64,000 nt of DNA from Acetobacter malorum (GCF_001580615.1 NZ_LHZC01000038.1:1-64000); one strand, 5' to 3'; shown: positions 17,042 to 27,800, counted from the stretch's first letter. Notes: generated by a model from the letters alone, not told the origin. Made by a program: numbers and translations.

Positions 17042-18274
17042 ATGTCGGCCGCATTTTCTGCACCTGTGGTCAAAGGATGGTGTCCCGGTCTGTTTGCGCC
17101 CATGCAGGCGGCGGACGGGTGGCTGGTGCGCGTGCGTCCGCCTCTGGGCCGGATGACCGCAGTGCAGGCTCATCTGCTGGCAGATGTTGCGGAGCAGGAC
17201 GGTAATGGGCAGATCAGCCTGACCAACCGGGGTAACGTGCAATTACGCGGCTTTACTCTGGAGGCCGCGCAGGCTTTCCCGCAGCGGATGATTGCGGCTG
17301 GTCTGGGGCAGCCTGACCCTGAAGCCGAACGACGCCTTGCTCTTCAGGTTTCCCCTCTGGCGGGGATAGATCCAGCTTGTGCCACAGAGACTGTGCTATG
17401 CGCTGAGGCTTTACGGAACGGTTTGATAGACCATCCGGAGCTTTCTGCTCTTCCCGATAAATTTGGTTTTTGCGTGGATGGCGGAGGATTTTTCCCGACA
17501 GGCTCTCTGCGCGCCGATATTATGCTTCAGGCTATGGAAAGTCCGGTCCCCACAGAGGCTGGCTGGCGTGTGGTGTGTGGGAGCAGCAGCTCCGCGCCGC
17601 AGATCGTGCAGGAGGCCGTGCAGGCAGCCCTTGCTCTGGCAGAGGCTTTTGTAAAACGTGGTGAAACGCAGCGTCCCCTTCGCGAGCCTTCTGTAGGGGA
17701 GCGCCTGTTTGCTGAAACAGGGCTGGAGTGCGTGTCTGCTACGGTGGCGGAGATGCATGGCATAAACCAGCCTACGCCAAGGGCCGGTCATCTGACAGGC
17801 TCCGCTTATGCTGCCGTAGCGCCGTTAGGGCGTCTCACGGCCGCAACGCTTCGTTCCTGCGCAGAGGTTGCGCAGGAAGGAGATGGGCTGTTGCGGATGA
17901 CGCCATGGTCTGGGCTGGTTTTATCCGGACTGAAAAAAACTCCTGAAATTTCCGGAATGATCACGCAGTCTGATGATGCACGCCTGCGCGTTTATGCCTG
18001 TATTGGTGCGCCGGGATGTGCACAGTCTGCCGGAGACGTGGGGCGTGATGCGCTGGCCCTTGCGCCGTTCCTGCCCGACAAAGCGGATCTGCATGTGTCG
18101 GGTTGTCGGAAGGGCTGCGCACATCCCGGTGCCGCAACAGTCACGCTGGTGGCCCGGGGGGAGGGCTATGGCGTGGTGCAGCATGGCAAGGCTGGCGATG
18201 AGCCAATCCGTATTCTGCCAAAAACTGAAGATGTAAGAGCTTTTTTGCAGGCTCTGCCTAAAGGAGACGTTTAG
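17042..18274 (+). CDS. cobG: precorrin-3B synthase
   Basis: CobG is the oxygen-using step of aerobic cobalamin synthesis, converting precorrin-3A to precorrin-3B. The 410-residue protein has the sulfite/nitrite reductase half-domain repeats, an RGNVQLRG segment typical of that fold, and C-terminal cysteines for the 4Fe-4S centre ([10 protein letters not shown] and [11 protein letters not shown]). Its presence shows the organism makes corrin by the aerobic route. The ATG at 17042 is preceded by AAGGG. It is the first gene after the riboswitch, and cobH starts one base after its stop. Confidence 0.93.
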   Translation: MSAAFSAPVVKGWCPGLFAPMQAADGWLVRVRPPLGRMTAVQAHLLADVAEQDGNGQISLTNRGNVQLRGFTLEAAQAFPQRMIAAGLGQPDPEAERRLALQVSPLAGIDPACATETVLCAEALRNGLIDHPELSALPDKFGFCVDGGGFFPTGSLRADIMLQAMESPVPTEAGWRVVCGSSSSAPQIVQEAVQAALALAEAFVKRGETQRPLREPSVGERLFAETGLECVSATVAEMHGINQPTPRAGHLTGSAYAAVAPLGRLTAATLRSCAEVAQEGDGLLRMTPWSGLVLSGLKKTPEISGMITQSDDARLRVYACIGAPGCAQSAGDVGRDALALAPFLPDKADLHVSGCRKGCAHPGAATVTLVARGEGYGVVQHGKAGDEPIRILPKTEDVRAFLQALPKGDV

Positions 18275-18275
18275 A

Positions 18276-18905
18276 ATGCAGGCTTATGACTATATTCGGG
18301 ATGGAGCCGCTATTTATAAACGCTCCTTTGCGACCATTCGGGCAGAAGCGGACCTGAGCGGTTTTTCCCCTGAACAGGCGCAAATCGTCGTGCGGATCAT
18401 TCATGCGTGCGGCATGGTGGATGTGGCGCAATCTGTGGCGATGACGGCAGATTTCGTCTCTTCAGCACGAGCATCCCTTAAAAAATCCTGTGCCATTTTG
18501 TGTGATTCCGAGATGGTTGCGCATGGCATTACGCGTGCTCGTCTGCCTGCGGAGAATGAGGTGGTGTGTACCTTGCGGGATGCCCGCACATCGGAACTGG
18601 CTAAAGAGATTGGCAATACGCGCTCCGCTGCCGCGCTGGATTTGTGGGGCGAGAAACTGACCGGGGCCGTGGTGGCAATCGGGAATGCCCCCACGGCGTT
18701 GTTTCACTTGCTTGAGCTTCTGGATGCTGGTGCACAGAAGCCCGCTGCCATTATCGGGTTGCCAGTTGGTTTTGTGGGCGCTGCGGAGTCAAAAGAGGCT
18801 CTTGCAAAAAGACACGATGTACCATGGCTGGTTGTGCACGGGCGGCTGGGAGGCAGCGCCATGGCCGCGGCGGCTGTGAATGCGCTGGCAAGCGAGACTG
18901 AGTGA
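18276..18905 (+). CDS. cobH: precorrin-8X methylmutase
   Basis: CobH moves a methyl group from C-11 to C-12, giving hydrogenobyrinate. The 209-residue length is normal. Landmarks are the N-terminal [24 protein letters not shown], the catalytic His in [12 protein letters not shown] (about residue 43) and the C-terminal ALLHL-like [13 protein letters not shown] and [16 protein letters not shown] blocks. A strong AAGGAG ribosome binding site sits within the end of cobG. The stop TGA overlaps the cobI start. Confidence 0.95.
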   Translation: MQAYDYIRDGAAIYKRSFATIRAEADLSGFSPEQAQIVVRIIHACGMVDVAQSVAMTADFVSSARASLKKSCAILCDSEMVAHGITRARLPAENEVVCTLRDARTSELAKEIGNTRSAAALDLWGEKLTGAVVAIGNAPTALFHLLELLDAGAQKPAAIIGLPVGFVGAAESKEALAKRHDVPWLVVHGRLGGSAMAAAAVNALASETE

Positions 18906-19630
18906 TGGCGCATGGCACGTTGCATGTGGTGGGTGTCGGGCCGGGCGACCCGGACCTGATGACTCTGCGGGCAGTGAAAATTCTGCAGGCGGCACCAGCT
19001 GTGGCGTATTTCTGTCGGCATGACACACAAGGTCATGCCCGGCGCATTGCGCAGGCGCATATTGCCCCCACCACGCAGGAAATCCGGCTGGCGTATCCGT
19101 TCACAACCGAAATTTCCGTTAAAGATCCCGCGTATCATACGGACATGAACGCGTTTTATGATCGCTGCGCGCAGGATCTAGCTGCCGTTCTGGAACAGGG
19201 GAAGGATGTGGCTCTGCTCTGCGAAGGGGATCCCTTTTTGTATGGTTCGGCCATGTATTTGTTTGACCGCTTGCGGAGCCGTTTTGAAACGCAGGTTGTG
19301 CCGGGTATTTCCGCCATGAGCGGATGCTGGTCACAGGCGGCGCGCCCCATGACGCATGGGGATGATGTGTTGTGCGTGCTGCCCGCGACCATGCCGGAGG
19401 AGGATCTGGCGCACTGGCTGGAAAAGGCCGATGCTGCTGTGGTGATGAAGATTGGCCGTAATATGCCAAAATTGCGTAAGGCGCTGACGCAGGCCGGGCG
19501 TTTGCCAGAAGCCGTTTATGTGGAACGCGGCACACAGCCGGAGGCACGATGTCTGCCTCTGGCAGAGCAGGAAGGGCCTGCACCCTATTTTTCACTGGCG
19601 TTGGTGCCAGGCAGGAAGGGTGTGCGATGA
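18905..19630 (+). CDS. cobI: precorrin-2 C20-methyltransferase
   Basis: CobI adds the C-20 methyl group to precorrin-2. The 241-residue protein has the tetrapyrrole methylase fold: GVGPGDPDLMTLRAV at the N-terminus for SAM binding, CEGDPFLYGSAMYLFDRL in the middle and VVPGISAMSGC. The frame extends to a GTG at 18902, but the ATG at 18905 overlaps the cobH stop (TGATG), typical of translational coupling. Confidence 0.94.
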   Translation: MAHGTLHVVGVGPGDPDLMTLRAVKILQAAPAVAYFCRHDTQGHARRIAQAHIAPTTQEIRLAYPFTTEISVKDPAYHTDMNAFYDRCAQDLAAVLEQGKDVALLCEGDPFLYGSAMYLFDRLRSRFETQVVPGISAMSGCWSQAARPMTHGDDVLCVLPATMPEEDLAHWLEKADAAVVMKIGRNMPKLRKALTQAGRLPEAVYVERGTQPEARCLPLAEQEGPAPYFSLALVPGRKGVR

Positions 19631-20385
19631 TAGGGTCTGTCAGTATTATCGGACTGGGGCCTGGCAATGTGCTCCAGCGCACGCCGCAGGCTGATCAGGC
19701 GCTCAGCCGGGCGACGGATCTGGTTGGGTATGGGCCTTATGTGCAGCGGGTTGAAGCGCCTGCATCGGTTGTGCGGCACAGTTCGGATAACCGGGTGGAA
19801 CTTGAGCGTGCACGTCATGCGTTGGAAATGGCCATGCAGGGGCGGCATGTTGCTGTTGTGTCCGGTGGGGATGCCGGGGTGTTCGGTATGGCCAGCGCTG
19901 TGTTTGAGGCCGTAGACCATGGGCCGCAGGAATGGCGCGGGCTTGAGATTACGGTTGTTCCCGGCGTCAGCGCAGTTCTGGCTGCAGCGGCACGGCTGGG
20001 AGCGCCGCTGGGTGGCGATTTTTGCGTGATGTCCCTTTCCGATAACCTTAAGCCATGGCCTGTTGTTTTGCGCAGGCTGGCTCTGGCTGCAGAGGCCGGG
20101 TTTGTGATTGCGCTCTATAATCCGCGGTCCAAAGCGCGCCCGACCCAGTTGGGCGAGGCTCTGGACCATTTGCGCGCGAGCCTGCCCGGATCAATCCCGG
20201 TTGCCTTTGCGCGCGCCATTGGTCGGGAGGATGAGGCGGTGCGCTTATCCACACTGGCGGAAGCGGACGCCACATGGGCGGATATGAGTACGCTGGTGTT
20301 GATTGGCTGCGTGGCCAGTCATCTGATCCCACGACCAGACGGAAGCGTGTGGTTTTATACGTCGCGCAAGGTTGAGGCGGTCTGA
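19627..20385 (+). CDS. cobJ: precorrin-3B C17-methyltransferase
   Basis: CobJ methylates C-17 and drives ring contraction. The 252-residue protein shows the tetrapyrrole methylase motifs GLGPGN, LVGYGPYV, VSGGDAGVFGMASAV and VVPGVSAVLAAAARLGAPLGGDFCVMSLSDNLKPW, all typical of CobJ/CbiH. The ATG overlaps the cobI stop (ATGA). Its last 31 bases overlap the 3' end of cobK on the other strand. Confidence 0.95.
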   Translation: MIGSVSIIGLGPGNVLQRTPQADQALSRATDLVGYGPYVQRVEAPASVVRHSSDNRVELERARHALEMAMQGRHVAVVSGGDAGVFGMASAVFEAVDHGPQEWRGLEITVVPGVSAVLAAAARLGAPLGGDFCVMSLSDNLKPWPVVLRRLALAAEAGFVIALYNPRSKARPTQLGEALDHLRASLPGSIPVAFARAIGREDEAVRLSTLAEADATWADMSTLVLIGCVASHLIPRPDGSVWFYTSRKVEAV

Positions 20386-21161
20386 TGCGTTTGCAGCCAC
20401 GCCATAGCCTCTTTCGGCGTGTCTACCCTCGGGCAGGCAGGGTGTGGCGGCCGCTCAACCATAATCACCGGGCAATGCAGGGTGCGGGCTGCTTCCAGTT
20501 TTGGAAAGGTTGCTGTTCCGCCAGAATTTTTGGTGACCAGAATATCAATGTGATGCGCCTGCATCACCGCCAGTTCTGCCGCGTAATCAAACGGCCCACG
20601 CGCGGAGAGGTATGTGGTGTGCGGGGGCAGGCTGGTCGGGTCCGGTGCATCAATGGAGCGGAGCAGATAGGAGTGTTGCGGGGCAGCGCAGAACGGCGCG
20701 ACTTCCTTGCGTCCGGTTGTCAGAAAAACGCGCAACGGGTGCCGCCCATAACCCGCCGGGTCAGCCAGCAGGCTGGCAGCTGCGGTCAGACTGGGCACAC
20801 TGTGCCACTGATCTTCCGCTGTGGGATGCCACGCCGGGCGTTCCAGTCGCAGCAACGGAAGCGCCAGGTCGGCACACGCTTTAGCGGCATGCTGGCTCAT
20901 GGTGGCGGCAAACGGGTGCGTGGCGTCAATCACAGCCTGAATGGCATGTTGACGCAGCCAGTTTTGCAGTCCCTCCACGCCTCCAAACCCGCCAATCCTC
21001 ACAGCGATATTGGGCAGATGCGGGTTTTTGGTCACGCCAGCCAGAGAGAGGGTGGGGGCAAAAGCGGCCTGATGTTCCAGCAGACGACACAGGCCCGAGG
21101 CTTCCGTTGTGCCGCCCAGAATCAGCACTGGCAGCGGGGCAGAGGCGGCAGAAAAGGGCAT
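20355..21161 (-). CDS. cobK: precorrin-6A reductase, inverted within the cob cluster
   Basis: CobK reduces precorrin-6A with NADPH. The 268-residue protein starts MPFSAASAPLPVLILGGTTEA with a Rossmann-like GGTTEAS loop and carries VIDATHPFAATMSQHA, LRLERPAW and LVTKNSGG, the standard CobK/CbiJ landmarks. The frame is open to 21404, but the family start and the opposing cobL gene favour 21161. It lies on the opposite strand from its pathway neighbours, overlaps the end of cobJ tail-to-tail by 31 bases, and is divergent from cobL by 126 bases. Confidence 0.93.
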   Translation of the reverse strand: MPFSAASAPLPVLILGGTTEASGLCRLLEHQAAFAPTLSLAGVTKNPHLPNIAVRIGGFGGVEGLQNWLRQHAIQAVIDATHPFAATMSQHAAKACADLALPLLRLERPAWHPTAEDQWHSVPSLTAAASLLADPAGYGRHPLRVFLTTGRKEVAPFCAAPQHSYLLRSIDAPDPTSLPPHTTYLSARGPFDYAAELAVMQAHHIDILVTKNSGGTATFPKLEAARTLHCPVIMVERPPHPACPRVDTPKEAMAWLQTHQTASTLRDV

Positions 21162-21287
21162 GGCATGCTGTATCCTGATGGACCGTATGGGCTTCCCATA
21201 GCGAGGGGCGTGGGGTTTCTGCAAGTTGGATGTTCCGAGAGAGGATGAGCATGACCAAGGCAGCGCGGAACTGGGGAGAGAGATGTG

Positions 21288-22511
21288 ATGTCTAATGTCT
21301 GGCTGACGCTGATCGGCATTGGTGAGGATGGTCTGGACGGCATGAGTCCTGCTGCCCGCACATTGCTCTCTCATGCATCGTATGTTGTGGGGGGTGCTCG
21401 GCATCTGGAACTGGCGGCGGAGGATATTCAGGGAGAAACGTTGGTCTGGCCGTCACCTTTTCAAAAAGGTGTAGAGGCTGTTCTTGCCCGCCGCGGCTCG
21501 CCGGTTGTGGTGCTGGCGTCTGGTGATCCGTTTTTCTATGGCGTTGGTGCAACGCTGGCCCGGCATGTGCCGCCTGAGGAAATGCTGTGTTTGTCCGCGC
21601 CCTCGTCCATGTCTCTGGCCTGTGCGCGTCTTGGCTGGGCCTTGCAGGACTGCCGGGTGGTATCTTTGTGCGGGCGGCCCATGCAGCGCATGAGACCGTT
21701 TTTGCAGCCCGGCGTGCGGCTGATTGTGCTGTGTGCGGATGAGCACTCTCCGGCTCAGGTTGCGGAATGGCTGACAGAGGCAGGCTTTGGGCGCACGCGG
21801 TGCCATGGGCTGGAAGCGCTCGGCGGCCCGAAGGAGCGGCGGTATGATTTTGAGGCGCGGGACGGCGTGCCCGTCTCTCCCGGCAGGCTGACTATTCTGG
21901 CGCTGGAGATTGTGCCGGACAGGCGGACGTGTAGCCTTTCCCTGACCTCGGGCCTGCCAGATTCCTGCTTTGAGCATGACGGGCAGATGACAAAACGCGA
22001 AATTCGTGCGGTGACGCTTTCGTCCCTCGCCCCGCGTGCCGGGGAATTGCTGTGGGATGTGGGGGGCGGCTCTGGCTCTGTGGGGATTGAGTGGATGCTG
22101 GCAGACCCGACCTGCCGCACCATCACGCTGGAACCCGTGCCAGAACGCGCTGCACGGATTGCCCGGAATGCCTTGAATCTGGGGGTGCCGGATTTGAAGG
22201 TTGTAGAAGTACGTGCGCCTCAGGGTTTTGAAAGTCTGGAGCGCCCGGATGCTATTTTTATTGGTGGGGGTGGAAGCCGGGCCGGTGTTCTGGAAGGTGC
22301 GTGGGCCGCGCTCAAGCCCGGAGGGCGGCTTGTGGTTAATGCCGTGGTGATGGAAACGGAAGTGCGGCTGATGCAGGCGGTGCGGGAATGGGGCGGCACA
22401 CTGACCCGTCTGGCAGTGTCTCGCATGGAAGGGGTCGGGCAGATGCACGGTTTCCGTCCGGCCATGAGTGTGACGCAGTGGGTTGTCTGGAAACCGGAAG
22501 ACCTTCCATGA
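21288..22511 (+). CDS. cobL: precorrin-6Y C5,15-methyltransferase (decarboxylating)
   Basis: CobL performs two methylations and a decarboxylation. The 407-residue protein is the usual fusion of a CbiE-like tetrapyrrole methylase (about 1-210: IGIGEDGLDGMSPAA, LASGDPFFYGVGATL) with a CbiT-like class I methyltransferase (about 220-405: LLWDVGGGSGSVGIEWM and IFIGGGGSRAGVLE). A GGAGAGAG ribosome binding site precedes the ATG. It begins a three-gene overlapping run, cobL-cobE-cobM, separated from cobJ by the inverted cobK. Confidence 0.95.
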   Translation: MSNVWLTLIGIGEDGLDGMSPAARTLLSHASYVVGGARHLELAAEDIQGETLVWPSPFQKGVEAVLARRGSPVVVLASGDPFFYGVGATLARHVPPEEMLCLSAPSSMSLACARLGWALQDCRVVSLCGRPMQRMRPFLQPGVRLIVLCADEHSPAQVAEWLTEAGFGRTRCHGLEALGGPKERRYDFEARDGVPVSPGRLTILALEIVPDRRTCSLSLTSGLPDSCFEHDGQMTKREIRAVTLSSLAPRAGELLWDVGGGSGSVGIEWMLADPTCRTITLEPVPERAARIARNALNLGVPDLKVVEVRAPQGFESLERPDAIFIGGGGSRAGVLEGAWAALKPGGRLVVNAVVMETEVRLMQAVREWGGTLTRLAVSRMEGVGQMHGFRPAMSVTQWVVWKPEDLP

Positions 22512-22888
22512 GCGTGGCTGGAATGGGATGGAGCAAGTCCGCCAGCGCGCCCGAGGCAGCGGCCTTTGTGCGCCAGGTGGTGCAGGAAAATGGGGCAACC
22601 GTTTTGACATGTCTGGCAGTGCCGGGCTTTCGCCACGGTGACGAGCTGCCGGAGAAAGTGGCCAGCCTGCTTGGTGTCCCGTTGTTCTGGGTTTCGGATA
22701 ACGCGTTGCGGGCTGTGCAGAATATTTGCCCCACAGTTTCAGAAAGAGCTTTGCAGGAAACAGGTTTTGCCTCTGTGGCGGAAGGCTGCGCATTGGCTGG
22801 CGCGGGACGGGGGGCGTGGTTGCGTGTGCCTCGGCAGGTGCATGCGGGCATAACCTGTGCGGTGGCGGAAGGAGAGGGAACGAGATGA
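22508..22888 (+). CDS. cobE: CobE/CbiG C-terminal-like cobalamin biosynthesis protein
   Basis: This 126-residue protein resembles CobE, which matches the C-terminal domain of CbiG. It shows [16 protein letters not shown] at the start, a variant of the GxGxxxGAS loop, then [21 protein letters not shown] and [10 protein letters not shown]. In the anaerobic pathway CbiG opens the lactone and releases acetaldehyde; the role of stand-alone CobE is not settled. The ATG overlaps the cobL stop (ATGA), and its own stop overlaps cobM. It could be missed by annotation because a longer frame starts at 22388. Confidence 0.82.
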   Translation: MSVAGMGWSKSASAPEAAAFVRQVVQENGATVLTCLAVPGFRHGDELPEKVASLLGVPLFWVSDNALRAVQNICPTVSERALQETGFASVAEGCALAGAGRGAWLRVPRQVHAGITCAVAEGEGTR

Positions 22889-23637
22889 CTGTTTATTTTA
22901 TTGGGGCTGGCCCGGGCGCTGTGGATTTGCTGACGTTGCGGGGGCGTGATCTGCTGGAGCGCTGCCCGGTGTGCCTGTATGCAGGCTCCATCGTGCCACC
23001 GGATATGCTGAAATTTTGTGCCGAGGGCGCGCGGCTGGTGGATACGGCTCCGCTCTCTCTGGATGAAATTGAAGCAGAATATGCCAAAGCGCATGCGGAA
23101 GGGTATGATGTGGCCCGTCTGCATTCAGGCGATTTGTCCATTTACAGTGCTGTTGCGGAACAGACCCGTCGGCTCGACCGGTTGGGGATTCCGTGGAGCA
23201 TGGTGCCGGGTGTGCCCGCCTTTGCGGCTGCGGCCTCTGTGCTGGGGCGGGAATTGACCATGCCGGGTGTGGCCCAGAGTGTGGTGCTGACGCGTATGAC
23301 AGGCCGTGCCTCTGCGATGCCGGAGCGTGAAACACTGGCGGCGTTTGCGGCTACAGGTGCGACTCTGGCTATTCATCTGGCCATTCATGCGCTGGAAAAA
23401 ATCGTGCAGGACCTGACGCCTTTTTACGGGGCAGATTGTCCGGTCGCCATTGTGGCGCGGGCCACATGGCCGGACCAGCTCGTACTGCGTGGCACACTGA
23501 GCACGATTGAAACAGAACTGGCGCAAAACCCGGTGGAACGTACCGCTCTTGTGCTGGTGGGACCTGCTCTGGCGGAAAAAGACTTTCGGGAAAGCGCTTT
23601 ATATGACCCGGATTATCGGCGGCGCTTTCGGAGTTAA
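22885..23637 (+). CDS. cobM: precorrin-4 C11-methyltransferase
   Basis: CobM adds the C-11 methyl group. The 250-residue protein starts [20 protein letters not shown], has the CobM/CbiF-type [12 protein letters not shown] segment, [17 protein letters not shown] and [20 protein letters not shown]. The ATG overlaps the cobE stop (ATGA). It converges on cbiD, with one base between the stop codons. Confidence 0.95.
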   Translation: MTVYFIGAGPGAVDLLTLRGRDLLERCPVCLYAGSIVPPDMLKFCAEGARLVDTAPLSLDEIEAEYAKAHAEGYDVARLHSGDLSIYSAVAEQTRRLDRLGIPWSMVPGVPAFAAAASVLGRELTMPGVAQSVVLTRMTGRASAMPERETLAAFAATGATLAIHLAIHALEKIVQDLTPFYGADCPVAIVARATWPDQLVLRGTLSTIETELAQNPVERTALVLVGPALAEKDFRESALYDPDYRRRFRS

Positions 23638-23638
23638 G

Positions 23639-24733
23639 TCAGGTTTGGGGCAGGGAAGGGCCGGCCTGTCCGACACACTGGCCTGAACGGTCAAACACCA
23701 TCACGTCCACCGCGCAGGGGGCTGGGGCGAGGGTTTGCAGAACCGTGCGCAGGGCGGACTGCGCGATGAGCGTGCCGAGCGGGACGTGTGCAGAGGTGGC
23801 GAGAAGAAAAGCCTCGGCCACAGTGGGGCTGGCGGCAATGGCGTCTGCTATGGGTGCAGGTGCGCCGCCTGTTGCGGCAAGGTGTGCGAGTGCTGCCATG
23901 TCGGCCTGTCCGCGTTTGGAGTGCAGGTCCAGCTTGCCCTGACCAAGTTTGGTCATTTTGGCAATGCCGCCTGCAATGGTCAGGCGGGGCACGGGGTGGC
24001 GGCGCAGGTATTTCAACATGCCGCCGACAAAATCACCCATTTCAATCAGCGCAGTATCGGGCAGATCATAGACTTTCTGCACAGCTTTTTCTGAAACATT
24101 GCCAGTAGAGCCTGCAATATGCATCAGGCCTTCTGCGCGGGCGACATCAATGCCGCGATGAATACTGTCGATCCACGCAGCGCAGGAAAACGGCACCACA
24201 ATGCCAGTTGTGCCCAGAACAGAGAGGCCGCCGGTAATGCCAAGGCGGCTGTTGAGGGTGCGTTCCGCCAGTCTGGCTCCATCTTCAATGGAAAGCGTAA
24301 TTTCCGCGTCTGGCAAAGTGCCGTTGTTGGCTTCGGTCAGGGCGGTGCGGATCATGGCACGGGGGATGGGATTGATGGCTGGCTCACCGGGGGGAATGGG
24401 CAGGCCTGGGCGTGTGACCATGCCAACGCCCGGCCCGGCCCGAAACTTCACGCCGGAACCCGGAGGCAGGCGGCGAACCGTGGCGCGGATAATGGCCCCG
24501 TGGGTGATGTCCGGATCATCCCCCGCATCTTTCACCACCTCGGCAAAGGGGTACCCGTGGTCCAGACCGGTGCGGCAGAGGGTAAAGGTGGGGCGCTGGC
24601 CACCGGGGAGCGTAATGGTCACACTGGCCGGAGGCTCGTGCCCCAGGAGCATCAGCCATGCGGCTTTTGCCGCGGCTGTTGCGCAGCTCCCGGTGGTCCA
24701 GCCCCGGCGCAGCTCTGTTCCCGTATGTTCCAT
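23639..24733 (-). CDS. cbiD: cobalt-precorrin-5B C1-methyltransferase (CbiD type)
   Basis: CbiD methylates C-1 of the precorrin-5 intermediate. The 364-residue protein has the diagnostic LRRGWTTGSCATAAAKAAW start, KDAGDDPDITHGA, GVGMVTRPGLP, NSRLGITGGLSVLGTTGIVVPFS and a C-terminal VFDRSGQCVG. It is normally the anaerobic-pathway counterpart of CobF. Here it accompanies CobG, and no CobF is present in the window. The frame is open to 24826. I prefer the ATG at 24733, just before the conserved block; 24751 is also possible and neither has a strong ribosome binding site. It is divergent from dnaE. Confidence 0.92.
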   Translation of the reverse strand: MEHTGTELRRGWTTGSCATAAAKAAWLMLLGHEPPASVTITLPGGQRPTFTLCRTGLDHGYPFAEVVKDAGDDPDITHGAIIRATVRRLPPGSGVKFRAGPGVGMVTRPGLPIPPGEPAINPIPRAMIRTALTEANNGTLPDAEITLSIEDGARLAERTLNSRLGITGGLSVLGTTGIVVPFSCAAWIDSIHRGIDVARAEGLMHIAGSTGNVSEKAVQKVYDLPDTALIEMGDFVGGMLKYLRRHPVPRLTIAGGIAKMTKLGQGKLDLHSKRGQADMAALAHLAATGGAPAPIADAIAASPTVAEAFLLATSAHVPLGTLIAQSALRTVLQTLAPAPCAVDVMVFDRSGQCVGQAGPSLPQT

Positions 24734-24824
24734 AGGGCGGTTGTAAAGCATCCGGACGCGGGGCGGTATCCGGATAAGCATTTGTAAGGTGACGAAGGCC
24801 CCGCAGGATGTGATAGAAAGGCGC

Positions 24825-27800
24825 ATGTCTTACGCCGATTTTGTTCATCTCCGTGTCCATTCCGCCTACTCCCTTAGTCAGGGGGCCATTCGTGTGCCGG
24901 AGATGGTCTCTCTGACCAAAGAGATGCGGATGCCCGCCGTGGCTATTACGGATTCGGGCAATCTGTTCGGGGCGCTGGAGTTCTCCCAATACACCAGCAA
25001 AAGCGGCATTCAGCCGATTATTGGCTGCCAGCTTGGCCTGCCGTCTCGTAACGACAAACCGGGCTCCCCGTCCGAGCCGATTGTCATGCTCGCGCAGAAC
25101 GAGGTGGGGCTGGCCAACCTGCAATATCTGTCCTCCACTGGCTTTAGAGAGTCCGATCCTGCTGATCCGGTCATCAGCATGGAAGTGATGTGTGAGCGCT
25201 CGGAGGGACTGCTGCTGCTGACGGGCGGCACGCGCGGGCCGGTTTTCCAGATGCTGGCCGATGGGCAGAAGGATGAGGCGGAACGCTGGCTGGCGCAGGC
25301 GAAGGAAGCTTTTGGTGACCGTCTGATTGTCGAGCTGCATCGCCACAACCTGGCGGTCGAAAAGGCGGTGGAACCGGGTGTGCTCGCGTTGGCGAATGAG
25401 TTCGGGCTGCCGCTGGTGGCGACTAATGAATGTTTTTTCCCGCGCCTGGAAATGTACGAGGCGCATGATGCGTTGATCTGTATCGCGCAGGGCCGCACCA
25501 TGGCGGAGCGGGACCGCTGGCGAGTGACGCCGGAACATTGGTTCAAACCGCCGGAAATGATGCGCGCTCTGTTTGCTGATCTGCCGGACGCCTGTGACAA
25601 CACGCTGGAAATCGCTCGACGCTGCGCGATTAAAGTGGAAACCCGCAAGCCGCTGCTGCCAGTTTGTCCAAAAGTGCGTGAAGGGGCGACGGAAGACGAA
25701 ACTCTGCGCGCTATGGCATGGGAAGGGCTGGAAAAACGCCTTTCCGGCATGACCATGGATGAGGAAACCCGGCAGAAATATAAAGACCGGCTAACGTTTG
25801 AGCTGGATATTATCTCCCGCATGGGGTTCCCCGGTTACTTCATGATCGTTGCGGACTTTATCCAGTGGGGGAAGGCGCATGATATTCCGGTGGGGCCGGG
25901 GCGTGGGTCGGGCGCAGGTTCTCTGGCTGCATGGGCGCTGACCATTACGGATATCGACCCTATCCCCTTCAACCTGCTGTTCGAACGGTTTCTAAACCCC
26001 GAACGTGTCTCCATGCCTGACTTTGATATTGATTTCTGTCAGGACCGGCGAGACGAGGTGATTGCCTATGTGCGCCGGGAATACGGGCCAGACCGTGTGG
26101 CGCAGATTATCACCTTTGGTAAGTTGCAGGCACGTGCTGCGGTGCGTGACGTGGGGCGTGTGCTGGGTCTGCCGTACGGCATGGTCAACCGGGTGGCGGA
26201 GCTTATCCCAAATAACCCGGCCAAACCGACCACGCTTAAGGAAGCCATTGCCGGAGAGCCGAAACTTCAGGAAATGCGCGACAATGATGAAGCGTTGCGC
26301 CGCCTGCTGGAAATTGGCCAGCAGATTGAAGGGCTGTTCCGCCATGCCAGTACCCACGCCGCCGGTGTGGTGATTGGCGACAGGCCTCTGGTCGAGTTGG
26401 TGCCGCTTTACCGAGACCCAAAAAGCGACATGCTTGTCACGCAGTACAACATGAAATTTGTTGAGCAGGCGGGGCTGGTTAAGTTCGACTTTCTAGGTCT
26501 GACAACGCTGACCATTTTGCAAAGGGGCGTTGGCTTCCTCAAGAAAATGGGGATTGAGGTTGATCTCAGCCGTATTCCGCTGAATGACCCCGCCACCTAC
26601 GATATGCTCAGCAATGGCGATACGGCCGGCGTCTTCCAGTTTGAAGGTGCCGGGATGCGTGATGTTCTCAAACAGATGCGTCCCACCCGGCTGGAAGATC
26701 TGATTGCGGCTGTGGCGCTGTATCGTCCCGGCCCGATGGCGAATATTCCTGATTATTGCCGCAGAAAACACGGGGAAGCGTGGGAGCCGCCGCACGAGGA
26801 GCTCCGCGATATTCTTGAAGAGACCTATGGCATCATGGTCTATCAGGAACAGGTGATGCAGATTGCCCAGAAGATGGCGGGCTACAGCCTTGGCGGCGCA
26901 GACTTGCTACGCCGTGCCATGGGTAAGAAAATCCGTGCGGAAATGGATACTCAGCGTGAGATCTTCACGGAAGGGGCCGTCAAACGCGGGATTGATCGGG
27001 ATAAAGCCGTTGAGGTGTTTGACCTCATGGCGAAATTTGCTGACTATGGCTTCAATAAATCCCATGCAGCCGCTTACGCACTGGTTTCGTATCAGACAGC
27101 GTGGATGAAGGCCAACCATCCGGTGGCGTTCCTTGCGGGCTGTATGTCTCTGGCACGGGAACGGACGGAAAAGCTGGCGGCTCTGCGGCAGGAAGCCGAG
27201 CGGATGGGCATCAAGGTTCTGCCGCCGGATGTGAATAAATCCGAAGCGGATTTCTCGGTTGAGACCCTGCCCGACGGCACGCACGGTATTCGTTATGCTC
27301 TGGCAGCCGTCAAAAAGGTTGGGTTCAGTGCGATGGAAGCCCTTGTGGCGACGCGCGGAAACAAGCCGTTCAAGGATCTGGCAGATTTTGCCATGCGGAT
27401 TGACCCCAAGCAGATCAACCGCATGCAGATGGAAAATCTGGCAAAAGCCGGGGCGTTTGAATGTCTGGATAAAAACCGGGCGCTGGCGTTTAACTCGGCA
27501 GATACCATTTTGCGACGGGCGCAAAGTCAGGCGCAGGAGGCGGCCTCTGGCCAGATTGGCCTGTTTGGCGGTGGTGGGCATGTGGAACCGCTGCGTCTTG
27601 CAAAATGTCAGGACTGGCCGGAGTTTGAGCGTCTGGCCATGGAAGCGGAAGCGATTGGCTTCCACATGACGGCCCATCCGCTGGATTCCTACGGCACCGT
27701 GCTGCGTCGGCTGGATGTAACGCGCTGTTCCGGCCTGCTTTCCGCAGCGGAAGCCGGGGTGGGGCGCGTGCGCATTGCTGGTTGTGTGGTGGACCGTAAG

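Noticed and set aside
21453-22793. Minus-strand open frame opposite cobL and cobE
   Set aside because: The + strand encodes CobL and CobE with clear motifs and coupled overlaps; the opposite frame is a shadow.
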